A stretch of 64,000 nt of DNA from positions 1,614,036-1,678,035 of the forward strand of contig KL647289.1 in the NCBI GenBank assembly GCA_000727475.1, in the 5' to 3' direction. A program made the position numbers and the translations under genes. The notes beneath the pieces are model-generated. The model made no database searches and had not been told where the DNA came from. It worked only from the letters and a program-made list of their open reading frames with translations. The stretch comes from Sarcocystis neurona (taxonomy: Eukaryota > Apicomplexa > Conoidasida > Eucoccidiorida > Sarcocystidae). This document shows, piece after piece, positions 19,733 to 31,976 of the stretch; position 1 is the first letter of the stretch; each line of letters opens with the position of its first letter.

Positions 19733-22700
19733 ATGTCACGCAGGGTTCTCCGTCGTCGCGACAGATCGCGGCGGCAACCCTGGGACACGAAGAAGTAAGG
19801 CGACAACGCGCTCTTCTGATGAAATGCACTTGTGCAACATCTTGTGCTGGCCTACGTCGATGAGCGAACGCACACTCGTATGTACGTACAGTTGTGTGTA
19901 GTCTACAGGGATGTCTACGCGTGTATAATTGTAGGGCACTCGAGACGGTAAGCTACGGACACGTGTGTGCGTCCTCTTTTCGCGGGCAGCCTGTCCATAC
20001 GTGCAAGTCGCTGCCATACGTGAGCGTATCAATCTTCGCAAGTGCTGGGGAACGGGTAGATGCGTGCTTTATCGACCGCGCAGACGTGGCCAGCTCTTCG
20101 AGCTCTCTTGCGGATGCATGCATACATTTTCGGCTAGCGCAGCAGGTGCCGCTGCAGCAGCGGCTCTCTGTCGCAAGTTTTTCCGTGCCTAGGATCGACT
20201 TCCTGCTCTGCGATAAAAAGGTTCTGCTGCAAATCCTGACACATCCAACTGTAGCGCAGATGTGCGAGTGCTGCCGCTGCTACTGCTGTTAGTAAACTAC
20301 TACTACTGGTAGTACGGCCTTTTGCTGCGTCTGTCTGACTGGCGCCGCTGCTGCCGCGCCGCAGTGAATGCTGCAAGTCGTACTGAAACAGACACGCGTC
20401 ACGTGTAGACCTCTCCGGTCTTGATTTAGGCTCAGGCTCGGCCCGCTTAAGCTGTTTAACAAAAGAGTATCCAGGCGATCCCTGCACGGTGTTGACCGCA
20501 GGACACATATACATGTTTACATATATATAAATCTGTATAGTTGCGTGAATGTTGACTCTCTGAGAGAACCCTGTGTCAGCTGCTGTTATTGACGGCTATG
20601 TAAAATTCTGCTCTCGATTGCCGGCCGCTGATACGCGAGATAGCCTGGAGCTGAAGAGACTGCCTCGCCGACCGACTACTCTGGTGATTTGGCTGCTCCG
20701 GTGTTCCGGACGGGTTTACTGCTGCTCTGTCTGATTTTATTGGCGATTCGGCCATTCCCCCCTTGCTGTGGTTACTCCTGCTGCTACGGTGAGTGACACA
20801 GCTGCTGCTGCTGCTGGCGCGACGGTGGTTGCTATGGCTGCGTGTGGAACTTTTGCTTCTTCTGCGGCAGCTGGTGCCGCTTTCTAAAAAGAGAACGTGC
20901 GCTTGAGTGCCGTTGTCTTCTTTCGTCTTTGAGCATCGTCTCCAAAAAAGTAAGCGACCGTTTTGCGCTGAATACACAGGGTCGTACTGTTGTGAAGCAC
21001 ATTCCTCTGGATCTCTCTTCTGTGTCTTTCTCTTCAGACGTAGATCAGTGTGGATGAAGAAGAGAGCCACCGCAGGTGTCTGTGGTAAGAACTGACGTAA
21101 GATGTCGTGAAGCGCTTGCGTACATGAGTGTTTGTTCTCATACGTGTAGATACATCAATCCACGTGTGGAGCCCCACTACGATTTCTACGCCTTCCGAGA
21201 TGCAGGGGAGCTTCGGATGCCGGTAGGGGTGTTGGTGCTGCGTAGAGCGTCGGATCGAGAATCTTTCAGCAAGCGCAGCAGGCGTCGCGTGCCTCTTGTC
21301 TTTAGCAACGAGGTGCACTCCGTTACCTTTCCGGATAGCAGCGACATTGCGGTGGGTGGAAGCAGCGCATGCACCGACATCCGGACAAGCGAACTCGTTA
21401 ACGCGAGTGCCAGCAACAGCGGCTCTACCAAAGACACCGCTGATTTGAGCTGCAGCAGCGGAACCACGAGTGCGAGTGTCTGTTTAAGCAGCAGCACCCC
21501 ACGCGAGCCTGCCAGCGCACTTTCCAGTTGCGGTAGCACAGAGAGCAGCACTAGACGTGCTGGCGGCAGGAGCGCCGAACTGGAGAACAGTGAAGGCGAG
21601 GGCCACGGCGTCTTCGACGTGGGAGATAGCGGCAGCAATAGGTGCGGCAGTGAGGGCCCTGGTGACACTAAGATCCACGCCGTCAAAAAGACATTGCAGA
21701 AGCGCAGTAGATCACAAGTGAACGGCCTTGTCTACATCGAAGACGACGAAGGCACTCGTTACGGCATTGGATATGCCTGTCCGCGCCACCCTCTGATAGC
21801 GGCGCGAGTGCTGACTCAAGATGTTACCGAAGAAATTGGTGTCGATTTTTTCTTCCGTCGCCTGCAGACTGCTCTGCGGCAGCGGCAGGGTCTCCAGCAG
21901 GCTTTCGACTGGCTTGGAGGGCCCGGGAGCATCAAAGTCAGCGCCGGCAACGGCAGCTGGAACACACGCACCAGCAACAACAGCGGTACCAGCAGCAGCA
22001 CTAAGAACAGTAGCAGCAACGGAGCTCTTGAGGGTGGCAGCAGTGCGGACCTGATAGGTTTTACCGGCAGCAGCAGCAACAAACGTTACGGCAGCAAGAG
22101 GGAGACGCCAGCTGATAGAACGCGAGACACAGCTGGATTCACTGCTGCGGCCGACGAAGTTGCTGTAGCGCCAGCAGACGCAGGAGGGCCAACGTCACAG
22201 GCCACAGTGCAGGAAAAGCAGCTTTCGAAAGATTATTTTCGCCTGATCAACAGTGAAGGAGATCGCCTGCCCGGTGTTGTTATTGACCTGTACGGCAAAT
22301 ACGCCAGCATTCAGCTCCTCAGCTGCGGTGAGCAAGCGAAAATACGCCCTCCGATCTATGCATAGCTCCAGGCTTTCTCACCAGCAGGCCTGGACGACTC
22401 CTTCTATCTTTATCTGCCGCACCTCCTACATCTCTGCACCATTCGTCGCACTGCTTGTCAACATTTGTCTCCCGCACTGCGCGCTCCCACACATCTGTAC
22501 TCTTCTTCGCGCTGTTTCTCAGTGTCGTGTCTCACCACGAAGGGTGACATTTGACACCTGTACAAACCTCAGGTAAGTCTGCGTTTGTCATTCTGTGTAT
22601 GATTCTCTGTGTGTGTCTGTTTGCTCGTCTGCACAAGCTTTGTACTGATTGATCCATTTCTAAGCCTGCGAACCTACGTACCGAACACGCGACTTCGCCC

Positions 22701-25700
22701 GTCTTGCCACCGCACATAAATATAGGTATGCATATACATATATATATATATGTATATATTTCCGTACGCGCCGGCAGTATTCTGTGTCTGGGTACGTGAC
22801 GAGTGAGCGACGCATAGCGCACTGTTCCATTACCGCCAGAAGTGGGTGCCGAGACATACGTGCTTCTGTTCCGGGTTTTCTTACGAAGTGCTTGTGTACG
22901 TGTCAATCGCCTGTGCGCAGGTATTGATTTTTTGCTACCGCTTATTGTGGAGGCGCTCCAGCGTCTGCTGCAGCTGCGCGGCATTGTCGTGCGTCTGGAA
23001 CATCCTGACCGTCTATTCGAGCACCCACAGCAGCAGCTGGAGGGAAACCGGCAACTGGGACTGCAGCAACAGCATTCCAAACAGCGGGTATCACACCAGC
23101 AGCAGCGACAGCAGCACGCATTTGAGAAGCCTCCTCAAGGGCGACGGGATCGATCTGCAGCAAACGAAGAAGTGTGTGTAGAAGTGAATCATGAGAGAGA
23201 TACATTCTCAACATTAAAAGCGGCTAGTCCTTCGAATTATCAGCGATATTCTCTGGGGGAGCACTTTTCGGTCCCCTTGAAATTCCCTCGACATCTGCGC
23301 TGCCTGTCATTCGGTAAGATATAGAGGCTAGTGAGCAGCACCATTACCAGCAACTACTCAACAGCAAGAGCACCAGATAGGCACTCCAGCCACAGGCCAC
23401 ATTTCTGGCCGTTAAGCAGCAGCACAAAAAAAATGAGAGAGCAGTAAATCTCAGTTGCCACCCCCTACACGCTACACGAGAGCAGCAGCACCAGGTTTAG
23501 AAGCAGAGGAGCAGTCTCACAGCAACGTCTGGAAAGTGGTGCCACAGCAGCAGCAGAGTGCAAAGAAGTGAACAAGGAGCAAAAGTCTCTCTTGTTCGCA
23601 AGGATGTGTGCAGTAAGTCTTACCATGAAGTATCAAAAACAGGACTCCTGAGAAAAGGTCGCAGTTGGCCGGACCCGCTGCAAAATCTACTGTACCAGCG
23701 ACCTACTCATATATTGTCAACCTTGCATAAGCTTTGACACACACACACACACACATACACACACACACACACTCTGGCGGTAATGTGCTCCATTTTCGCG
23801 CCCCTGCTAACGCACAAGGTGATAGGTGGCACGGGCAGCACAGGAGGAGGAGCTTGAACAAGGGCACTACCAGAAGGGGTTGAGCTACAATAGTAGGCAA
23901 CGGTGCGAAAGGTACTCCAGTTTCGCGTGACGTCAAGATACTCTAGCGGCAGGTGCTATCGGAAGGAAACCAAGGAAATTTTCGTCTCCGGCCGAAGCAC
24001 AACCTGGATGACTACCTACGGCAGTGACGGACGCAGCGTCTGGAGCACAGCATTACACTTTTTCGCCGTTGCTGCTGCTGTTGCTACGTATGTGCAGGTC
24101 CCGTGCCTGACTCGGTAATCATTGAAGAAAACGGCTGCCTCTTCCCCGTCGACCTGCTACGGGGAGACGGCACAGGTGAGGCTTGTAAAGATATTTTACT
24201 TGTGCATCATAGAGTAGCTGGATACAATCCACACGTGTTCTCTCCGGCATGGGATTCTCTGTTGCCGCAGGCTGAATATTCTGTTGCACACACAAAACTG
24301 TTTGTCCTTGTGCAGCGGCAACCGAACCAGATTTGTGCTGCTACAGTTTCTGTGCTGTTCTGCTAAAGTGCTGATGGTCCGCGCTTCTCTCGAGGAAGTC
24401 TTATTGGCCGCATTGGTTAAGTGCTGCTGGTATCCTAGGGGGGTCTTTGTTCGCGTCTAAGTCAGCGGAAGCATCTGTCCTCCGGTTTCCTGTCTGAGAG
24501 TACTGCTGCAGCTGCCTCGTGAACGCCGTTGATGCCGCGGCGGCGGGGTTGCGATTGTATCCTAGCTACTTTTCCGAGCAGCCTAGTGATCCGGGTAGTG
24601 CTGCTGGTCTGCATTCAGCCAGGAGCGTTAAAGTGCACAGGCAGTGTTGGTCTCACGTGCCTCTGGTAGTGGTTATGGACGAAACTGTTGCAGCTGCTTT
24701 TGCTGCTACTGGATCCTGCTGATGTTAGCACTGCTACTGGCGACTGCTGCTGCTGCTTACTGTAGCTGGCGAGTCTTCGCGGTGAGCTGCGCGTTTTTCC
24801 ACAAATTCACGTCCGTGCACAGAACGACGAAAACGAAGTATCATAAGTAGACTTCTTGTCAAAACAACGTGCACGGCTTCTGTGTCAGGCTGGCGTTATG
24901 ATCGACGAGAACTGCGGCGTCGGGTGGCCTTCCTCAGCACTGGCAAGCGAGTGCTGGACCTCTTCTGCAACTCAGGGGGTGAGCCGTGCCGCTGAGGCGT
25001 ACTCACGGCTGCTCTTCAAAGGTTTCTCAACGCGTGGTTGTATGCGGCCCTCGCCATAGAGATCGGGGTACTTGTACATGCGCACGCGCAGATACGGACA
25101 TGTATGCATCCATCCGGGGTTGCACGTGTATCTCCGCACGCGCAACCAAAGGTATGCTTCTTTCCCAAAACGTTTTGATGTCCCCCTCTGCAGACGTGCA
25201 GAACTACATCCGGACACCTGTACGCGTAGAAGCAACACGCGTTCATTCTTCGTTTGGATGTAGTTCTGCTGCTGCTGTGTACTTACACCTGTCATGCGAG
25301 TGAGCCTGAAGGCCACCCAGGTCATGAACACATGGACGTGCGAGGGCGTACCTAGAGAATTCGGTAAATTCAGGCTTTGTGTTTCAGCTCTTGGTATGAG
25401 TAAGCTTAGTACCGTCCACAGCTTTCGTATTCGTACCTGACGTACGCCTGTGTAGCGGCTGCGTGCTCGTGTTAAGTGTAGGTCTGCAGGCTCCGAAGCA
25501 GAACATACTATGCCATCCCGGTGTCTCTCTGTAGGTGATTGCCGCCTCACTACCTGCACTTATAATATCTGCGTAGATAATCCAAGGTGCCAAACGGCGA
25601 CTGTTCACCGCAGCCTCTGATCACCTGGTATTTTCGTAAACAGTCAGCTTCGAGACGCGATCCTCCTCCTTTCCGAGACGTGGATGCACGGCGTATTCAG

Positions 25701-27574
25701 GAAAGGACGCGATCGAGAGCGGCGGCTGCAGACTTCGTCGCCAGCCTCGATGCCTGCGTAGGAATTTCTGATTCGTTTAAGAGCAGTTGTATTCTGCGCG
25801 CACGCGGTGGAGCACGTGTATATGGTCGATCCACTCATCGTTGAGATTTCGTCTACTGCGCAAGACTGCCGCGCTTCTGTCCTTCGCTGTGGGTGGGGAT
25901 CCAGAAATAATTCCGTGCAAGGAAATATTCATGCGTACACAGATATACTGTGCGTCGGCGTAATCACGCGCATACGCATGTACAGAGGTGTGTACACACA
26001 TAATACACATCCTCATCATTAGCAGTAGCAACGTGACTCCTGGTAGCGTACGTGTTCAGAGCCTTCCTGCTGCTCACGTCCGTGCTGCTGCCGCAGGTGC
26101 TCCTCTTACGACTGCTGCTGCTGCGTGCAGAACCGCTGTGTCAGGGGACTCTGTATTCAACTGCGTTTTTTCTTTTCCTCGCAGGCAGTGCAGTCACAGC
26201 CATGCGGCTGGGGGGCGCCCGCGAATGCGTGGGTGTCTGCACCGATGAGCGGGCGCTACAACTGGCACGACAGGCGATTTCGTTGAATGACCTTGAATAC
26301 AGCAGTAGCAGAAGTAATGCGATCTGCGGAAGGGCCAGGTGCAGCGACACTAACAGGAACACCAGAGAGGGAGTCGTGACGCTGGTGCAAGCGGACGTCT
26401 TCGACTGGCTTGCGGAAGTGGCAGAGAAAGCACTGGGTACTCAAAAGCTTTTCATACTCCTTCGGCGCTTCTTCTGGTGACGTCATTGTGTGGCTGCTGC
26501 CGTTGCTGGGGCCGATAGGAATCTTGGGGATGCAAGTGTTCTTCGTGCTCTGGGACTACGTTCAGTGCGATGCGACGGGCGGAGATTAAGTTGCGTGCTT
26601 GTTGCGTAGCCCTGGTATCGCACTCATGTGTACAGTCTTCTTTGGTTCTTCCTCTCTCTCTCCTACACGTGTACACACGTGCGTGTGCGCTATTGTGCGT
26701 AGAACGATAGAGTGATAAGTAATGTGGAAGGATTCTTGTTGTTGCCGCAAGACTGCTAGAACGAAGAGGCACCACGCGGAAGTTTATCGGTGTCGTTGTT
26801 TTGCGTACTCGCCCGCGAGTGTTTTGCTGTCTTCTGGTGTTGACACATAGGTGCAGTTGCTTTCGTGGACTGCTCTCAGCACGTCACTTCTTCAGCGCCT
26901 GCTACGCTACTACTGCTTCTTACTATTCTCGCCCTTGGTGCAGCTGCTGACGTTGCTGTACCGTCCCTGCTGCAACAATAAAAGTGTGCGGTTCTTAGGC
27001 ACGCGGCAGCAGCGTATGCTTCCTTGTTTGCGAAGGGTCTCCCTGTGACTCATATCCATGGCAAACGTTCCACTTTTTTTGTTTCTTCTCCTGCTGTAGG
27101 ACTTGGCACTGTTGCTGCTGCTGCCTGTGACTGCTGTCTCCTGCCGTTGCCTCTTGCGACTGATGTTGTGTGCTACTGCTTTTGCAACGCGCGCTCCATG
27201 TTGCGGTTTCCTGCTGTTGGTCAAGCTGCTGTGCGCTGTGCCAGTGCCACCTTGCAGATAATGAAGCCGAACGCTTTGACCTGGTGGTGCTGGACCCTCC
27301 CAACTGGGCGTGGCGCTCGAGTGACTTGCTGCAGCAGCGGCAGAGGCAGCAGGAACTCGTCGCACACACTGCACGTCTCACCGCCGAGAGGGGCTTTCTC
27401 TTCGTCACTTGCAGTAGCAGACATTATTGCGCTGCTGGTGCGCAGTTCGTCGCCGACGTCCAGGCTGCGTCTGCAGCTGTGGGGAAAACAGGTACGCTCA
27501 GCTGTGGCAGGATCACTCTCACGGGCGTTGCTCCCATCAGTGGATGTGTACGAAAACACTATTTTGTTATGTGA
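19733..27574 (+). CDS. RlmI-like SAM-dependent rRNA (cytosine-C5) methyltransferase with PUA domain
   Basis: Homologue of bacterial RlmI, which methylates C5 of a 23S rRNA cytosine using S-adenosylmethionine. Exons: 19733-19794, 21150-22327, 22921-23313, 24098-24175, 24889-24978, 26185-26436, 27258-27574. All phases agree: 2,370 bases, 789 residues. In order: an Arg-rich N-terminus; a PUA domain in two pieces (RRRVPLVFSNEV near 65-76 and VYIEDDEGTRYGIGYACP near 214-232) split by a Ser/Gly insert; YFRLINSEGDRLPGVVIDLYG near 382; IVEALQRLLQLRGIVVR; EENGCLFPVDLL; SAM motif VLDLFCNSGG (592-601); the next strand and acid CVGVCTDE; and DPPN at 697-700 followed by GFLFVTCSS. The fold order matches RlmI, enlarged from about 400 residues by low-complexity inserts. 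The basic N-terminus and bacterial type suggest apicoplast or mitochondrial rRNA as target, which is inference. The first exon is the least certain; the frame is open upstream of the chosen ATG as far as a stop at 19535. Confidence 0.88.
22730..22759. repeat. TA microsatellite
   Basis: (TA)n tract with two TG interruptions, in the intron between exons 2 and 3 of the RlmI-like gene. Confidence 0.8.
23737..23772. repeat. CA microsatellite
   Basis: (CA)n tract with one TA interruption, in the intron between exons 3 and 4 of the RlmI-like gene. Confidence 0.85.
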
Positions 27575-27600
27575 AGCTGTATATTTTAAGAGAAATATAT

Positions 27601-27620
27601 CGGGTTCATGTGTGAACCCG
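27601..27620 (+). promoter_or_regulatory. Hairpin just after the methyltransferase stop codon
   Basis: CGGGTTCA and TGAACCCG are exact reverse complements around a 4-base loop TGTG, starting 26 bases after the TGA at 27572-27574. In RNA this would be a stable stem-loop in the 3' UTR. A role in 3' end formation or stability is speculation. Confidence 0.4.
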
Positions 27621-28817
27621 TGCTGGCGATGGTTTAACATGGATGGATACTTGCAAACTGTATAAAGGCCCACACGTGTGCGTGCCAGAACGTATTAGAG
27701 TAGTCTCTGTACGTATTTATGTTCACGTATACATGGATACACACGTGTGTATAGGGTTTCGTACAGATAGGTGTCTCCAGTTTTATAGGGGTTTTTGTTT
27801 TGCTCTGTACGAGTTTTGTACTTGGGGGTCCACGGTGACTCTGCAGGCAGAATAGCGTAAATTAGAAGGACCGCGCGTGAGACTGCGTATGGGGTGGAGC
27901 CGCGGTCTTCTGTGCCACGGTAAGAGGTCCTTTGCACGAACTGGGGACGAAAAGAAGGCAGCCGTTGACAGAAGGGTTTTGTGCGTGAGGAAGTTGTCGG
28001 TTGCAACAAGGGTGAAGGCAGGCTGTCTTTACTGTCCTCCTCCACATCCGGATGCGACATCTGTCGGTTCACCTGTAGCGAAATGTATACAACTTACACC
28101 TATGCACATATGTGGGAAAATAGACGTGGACACCGTGTTTCTCCTGTACAGAGGGAATGCTCGCGTACGTAGGCATGTGTTTATGCATACGTGTGTATAT
28201 GGAGAAGAAGGTAGGTGTATAATTACGTGTCCCTATATTCGGTACGCTGTCGCCTGTAAAGTGTTTCTCGTGAGTTCCTGTCTTGTGGTTGCCATGGCAG
28301 CCACACTGTGCGGAGAAGGCGGCAGCGGCCCGGATTTCCCTACGGACGTTTCGCTGCCTCGTAGTAGAGAACTTTTCTGGGTTCTGCTGCAGCTAGAATG
28401 TCGTTAGAAGAAGGTCGTCCCGCTGGAATCGGTAGCTCCGTGTGACCTAACGCGTGCCTGTTGGTCTGCGCAAATCTGCGCAACACTGGGCAGTTGACTG
28501 TTTACCGATGCTTGGCTTCGGCCTGTGATATTTCCTCTGGCTTACAGGGATGTGTGAGCTCCTATAGAAACAGTCGCAAACCTATGCTTACGCACAAATG
28601 AGGAAAATACGTACGTTATACACACCCTTGTTTAAATCACCGCACAGGTGTGCAATTAAGCCCTGTTTTGTTAGAGTGATGATTCTTGTGGGTGCGGAAC
28701 CTCTACGTATATACCAAGGGAGAGGCGTCTCCCTGTGATCGCCACCATATTGCTGTTACGTGCCTCTTTATTGACGTGGCTAACGTTTTTCCAATTCCAC
28801 TTCAAATGTCAAGACAG
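27621..28817. other. Mostly non-coding; one Kozak-like ATG segment
   Basis: This stretch is largely T/G-rich simple-sequence DNA. One short segment at about 28292-28390 starts at GCCATGG and reads MAATLCGEGGSGPDF followed by PRSRELFWVLLQ. It could be a first exon of the coding-like exon at 28818, but I could not find a matching splice path. Confidence 0.25.
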
Positions 28818-28981
28818 CACTACGTTCGCGGGTCAAAAAGCCGTCCAAGTCAATCGTACACGTCGCGTTTCTTAAAGTGCCAGAAGGCGTAGCCGCATTT
28901 CTCATTCGGAAAACTAAACAGCGATTGCGTCACCTAACAACAAAAGGAGCTACTGCTGGTACTTCAGAATGGACTGTACAG
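28818..28981 (+). CDS. Isolated coding-like exon, gene unresolved
   Basis: An uninterrupted plus-strand frame bounded by AAGACAG| on the left and GTACAG|gtactg on the right reads KKPSKSIVHVAFLKVPEGVA and then FLIRKTKQRLRHLTT. The mix of alternating hydrophobic and basic residues is unlike the repeat-driven shadow frames nearby. The acceptor could also be 28814. Neighbouring exons were not found with matching phase, so the gene's extent and function are unknown. Confidence 0.4.
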
Positions 28982-31976
28982 GTACTGCCCCCGGCCTTCC
29001 CTTAATTAAAGCGTGTGCGCCTCCATTCCATTAGGCTTAACATCTGTCACGGGCGTGCTTGGAATAATTTCCTATAGCCGTCTGTCTGTCGCCCCACTGC
29101 TGGAAATTACGTCACGCAGGGAGGGCGGCTCTGCTGCGTTGCGGCGGGTATGTGTGTAACTACGTTATCAATGTTCTATAAACCGTCAGATGGGGGGCTG
29201 TGCAAAAGAGGTCGGCGCCACTTGCAGCAGGGCGCCGGCGCGCACGCGCAGCATTTGCACTGCATTTTTAGCCGTAAAGCGATCTTCCGGAGACGATATA
29301 CTTGTCTTTCAAATTAGCAAAAATGCTTACACACGGATAGATATCTTTGACGCAGACCTATGTGCGACCAACGTTGCTGTGAGATGCATATTTTACTGCA
29401 GCTGCAAATGCAACTGGTTCTCGGAGATGCACGCTAAACTGAAGTAAGCACGTTGGTGAACAACAATTGTTCAGACGTGCGCTTTTGACCCAACGAAATC
29501 ACACGCCCCTGCATATGCAGATATCGACAAGTATACATCGATGCGTTTCCACCAATGACATATAGCTATATATATATATATATCTACGTACTTTTGTGTA
29601 CACGTACATATCCTCAACTAGCACTGCCACTTGTCTGGGGGGGTCGTGCCAGAGCGTTTCGTTTGTAGTGAACCATCTGAACGTTTGTAGACAACAGCAA
29701 GGGGGGGCCGGGTGCTGCATGGAGCAGCACAGCACTTGCGATGCTACCAGTCATACTGTAAATATTTGTCGTCCGTGTTCTGGCACAGTTTGTCAACAGC
29801 GCATGCGGGACGTCACTTTTCGATATACAAAACGTGAACATCTATATGTGAAGTACATATATGCGTTTGATGTTGAAAAATTGAGCAACACCCTGCGCGC
29901 CTTAATATGCAGCCACACGCACCCTGTCGTTATCACATGATGCTTATGACTGCAAGAGCCCTAGGACGCAGCGACGCGCTCTCGCTCTGTGAAATGTCGG
30001 AGGTGCTCCTCTCTACCTAGATACACTCCCTTTCTGCGGCTTCTGGCAAAATACGTTGTGTGTCCAATGGCAGCATTTGCTGTCCTCTTCCTTTCCGACC
30101 TGCCACTGGTGCAGGCAGGAATTCACGCACCGCAGACATCGACCGTTCACATGTATCGAGCCGCCTCAGCAACAAGCACCATCAACATACATGCTGACGT
30201 CCATGTACAAACAAATTCGGAACATTTCCAGGCGTCTTCTAGAGTCCAGCGGCGCCTTTCGACACTCGCACAACCCTTACCGGGCTACAGAGATCTGAAC
30301 ACGTTTGGACGCGATTCACCAAAAGATGGCACAACGGTAGCGAACGCTTCTCGCCCCCGTCACGCATGTCGTTGTATACCTAACTACAGACACCTACATA
30401 TGTACGGGCAATCAGTTACTAAAAATCAGTAGATACCGCGCACATGCAGGTACCGTACAGAACCTGTGTGAAACTCGACTACAGTATGCAATGTAGATGC
30501 GTACCGGCAGGCTTGCACAAGTTTCTGTTCAGTACGTTGTAGTTTTTCCTGTAGCAACAACCTATCTGCTGCGCCTCCCGAATCTGAGGCTGCGAGTCTC
30601 TTTAGGGAGCACCTGAGGCTCCTAAAATTCTTCGTTGACCGTACATATCGACTCCTCAATGCCACATCCACACACAATTCAGACAAGCTTTGAGGTCCTC
30701 CTTTGGTATGCTGCCATTGAGGGTCAGGCTCGAAGATTCACGCCGCTGAGACTGGCGTCAACAACATCAGCCGTCTGACTCCAGCACGTGTGTTTGCTGC
30801 CGCCGTTGTCGCGCAGTGCCAAGGCTGTGTCACTGACCTCGCCTTTGCGGACACTGTTGCCGCCCGCCTCACGCTGCAGTGGGCACTTGCAAACGCTGGT
30901 TGTTCCACTTAATGCAGCGACGCCCCTCCGCGGCGTGTCCGGTACACCTGCTTCGAATCCCCCGCTCCTTTCTGCTACCTTCGAAAAGACACTTCAGTCC
31001 CGTGTGTGAACGCACACGAAAATAGCAGAATATACCGCCTTATTTATATCTATGTCGCGAATTAGTACGCAGCGGCAAACTGTCCTGAACACACAACGTC
31101 ACATATTTCGCCCTGTCGCCTGCGTTTTGGATGTACGCGCGTAACCGCAACTCCTTAAAGGCTGGACGCGGCGAAGAGGACGTGCGTGTTCTTTATTTTC
31201 GGAAAGCAGCATCGCACTACGCGCTACTCCAATATGCCTTTCTCTGCGTGTACACTTTCGCCTCCTCCTCTCCAGTCTGCCCCTCCGATAATGTTCCTCC
31301 CTTTCAAATCTGGAATGCATTGCTTCCTCTCTCCTGTCTACAACTTTTCTCCTGTTTCACTTTCTCCTTGACAACACCATGAAGAATTCGTCCTCCTTTT
31401 CGTTTCCATGGAGTGCAAAGTTGACGCGCTGACGAAGTGCTACTTCGTTGACCCCAGGTGTGCGTACGTGCACCGTGATGCACAATATGAGCAGCTGCTG
31501 CTTCGTTGGTCGCAAATACCTGTCCAAGCGTCTCAACGTACATCCTGAGAATCTGATGTTCCGTCAACTTTTGGAAACCCACTTCTTTATGAACTTTTCC
31601 GCCTCCGCAGACTGTATAGCCTCTGGCGACTTTTCCATACGCAAACTGTGCACAAATCTAATTTTTCAGCCGCTTTTCTGTACGGTCATCATCTGTCGCG
31701 TTCATCTTGACGGGCGCGTTGCCGTTTGCGATCTTGCGGCACCTTAGGGCAAGAGCGAGATCCAGGATGCAAAATGAGTCCCTCGTGGCCAGCCGTTACT
31801 ACTTTCAATGTCTGCACGGAGATGTCCGTGTGTCACACTCTACTTGCCTCCGCTGGGGCTGACTGTTACGCCATCTCCTGCGTATTTTCCCCCACTCCCC
31901 CATGTCACACACAACAGCCTCTCAACCTCCTCGTCTTCCTCTCCGCGTGAGCCGCACTCGTGCTGCTGCCTCCTAT
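28982..31976. other. Unresolved; coding-like segments on both strands
   Basis: Several short segments look like protein but conflict. On plus, 29989-30432 contains a hydrophobic, signal-like stretch from an ATG near 30067 (MAAFAVLFLSDLPLVQA). On plus, 30546-30690 reads SEAASLFREHLRLLKFFVDR. On plus, about 30720-30912 reads NNISRLTPARVFAAAVVAQ and ends at a TAA. On minus, 30686-30480 reads RLLLQEKLQRTEQKLVQACR. On minus, about 31582-31513 reads FQKLTEHQILRMYVETLGQ with donor CAG|gtattt. The minus segments would suit a helical protein downstream of the nuclease gene. I cannot decide between the strands. Confidence 0.3.
29565..29583. repeat. TA microsatellite
   Basis: Short (TA)n tract in a stretch with no supported gene. 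Confidence 0.75.

Noticed and set aside
18831..19901. 356-codon Ala/Ser/Arg-rich plus ORF as a gene
   Set aside because: Its composition is what GCN/CAG-rich DNA gives in that frame, and it crosses the RlmI-like first exon (19733-19794) in a different frame. Other frames in the same stretch look more protein-like and end at splice sites.
20576..21070. 164-codon minus ORF with Ser/Arg runs
   Set aside because: It lies wholly inside the first intron of the RlmI-like gene, has no domain, and its Ser/Arg runs come from CAG/CTG tracts.
21076..22365. RlmI-like gene starting at the left end of the long 429-codon ORF
   Set aside because: That ORF begins without an ATG and its first 25 codons precede a splice acceptor at 21149. 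Joining 19794 to 21150 gives matching phase and a better start.
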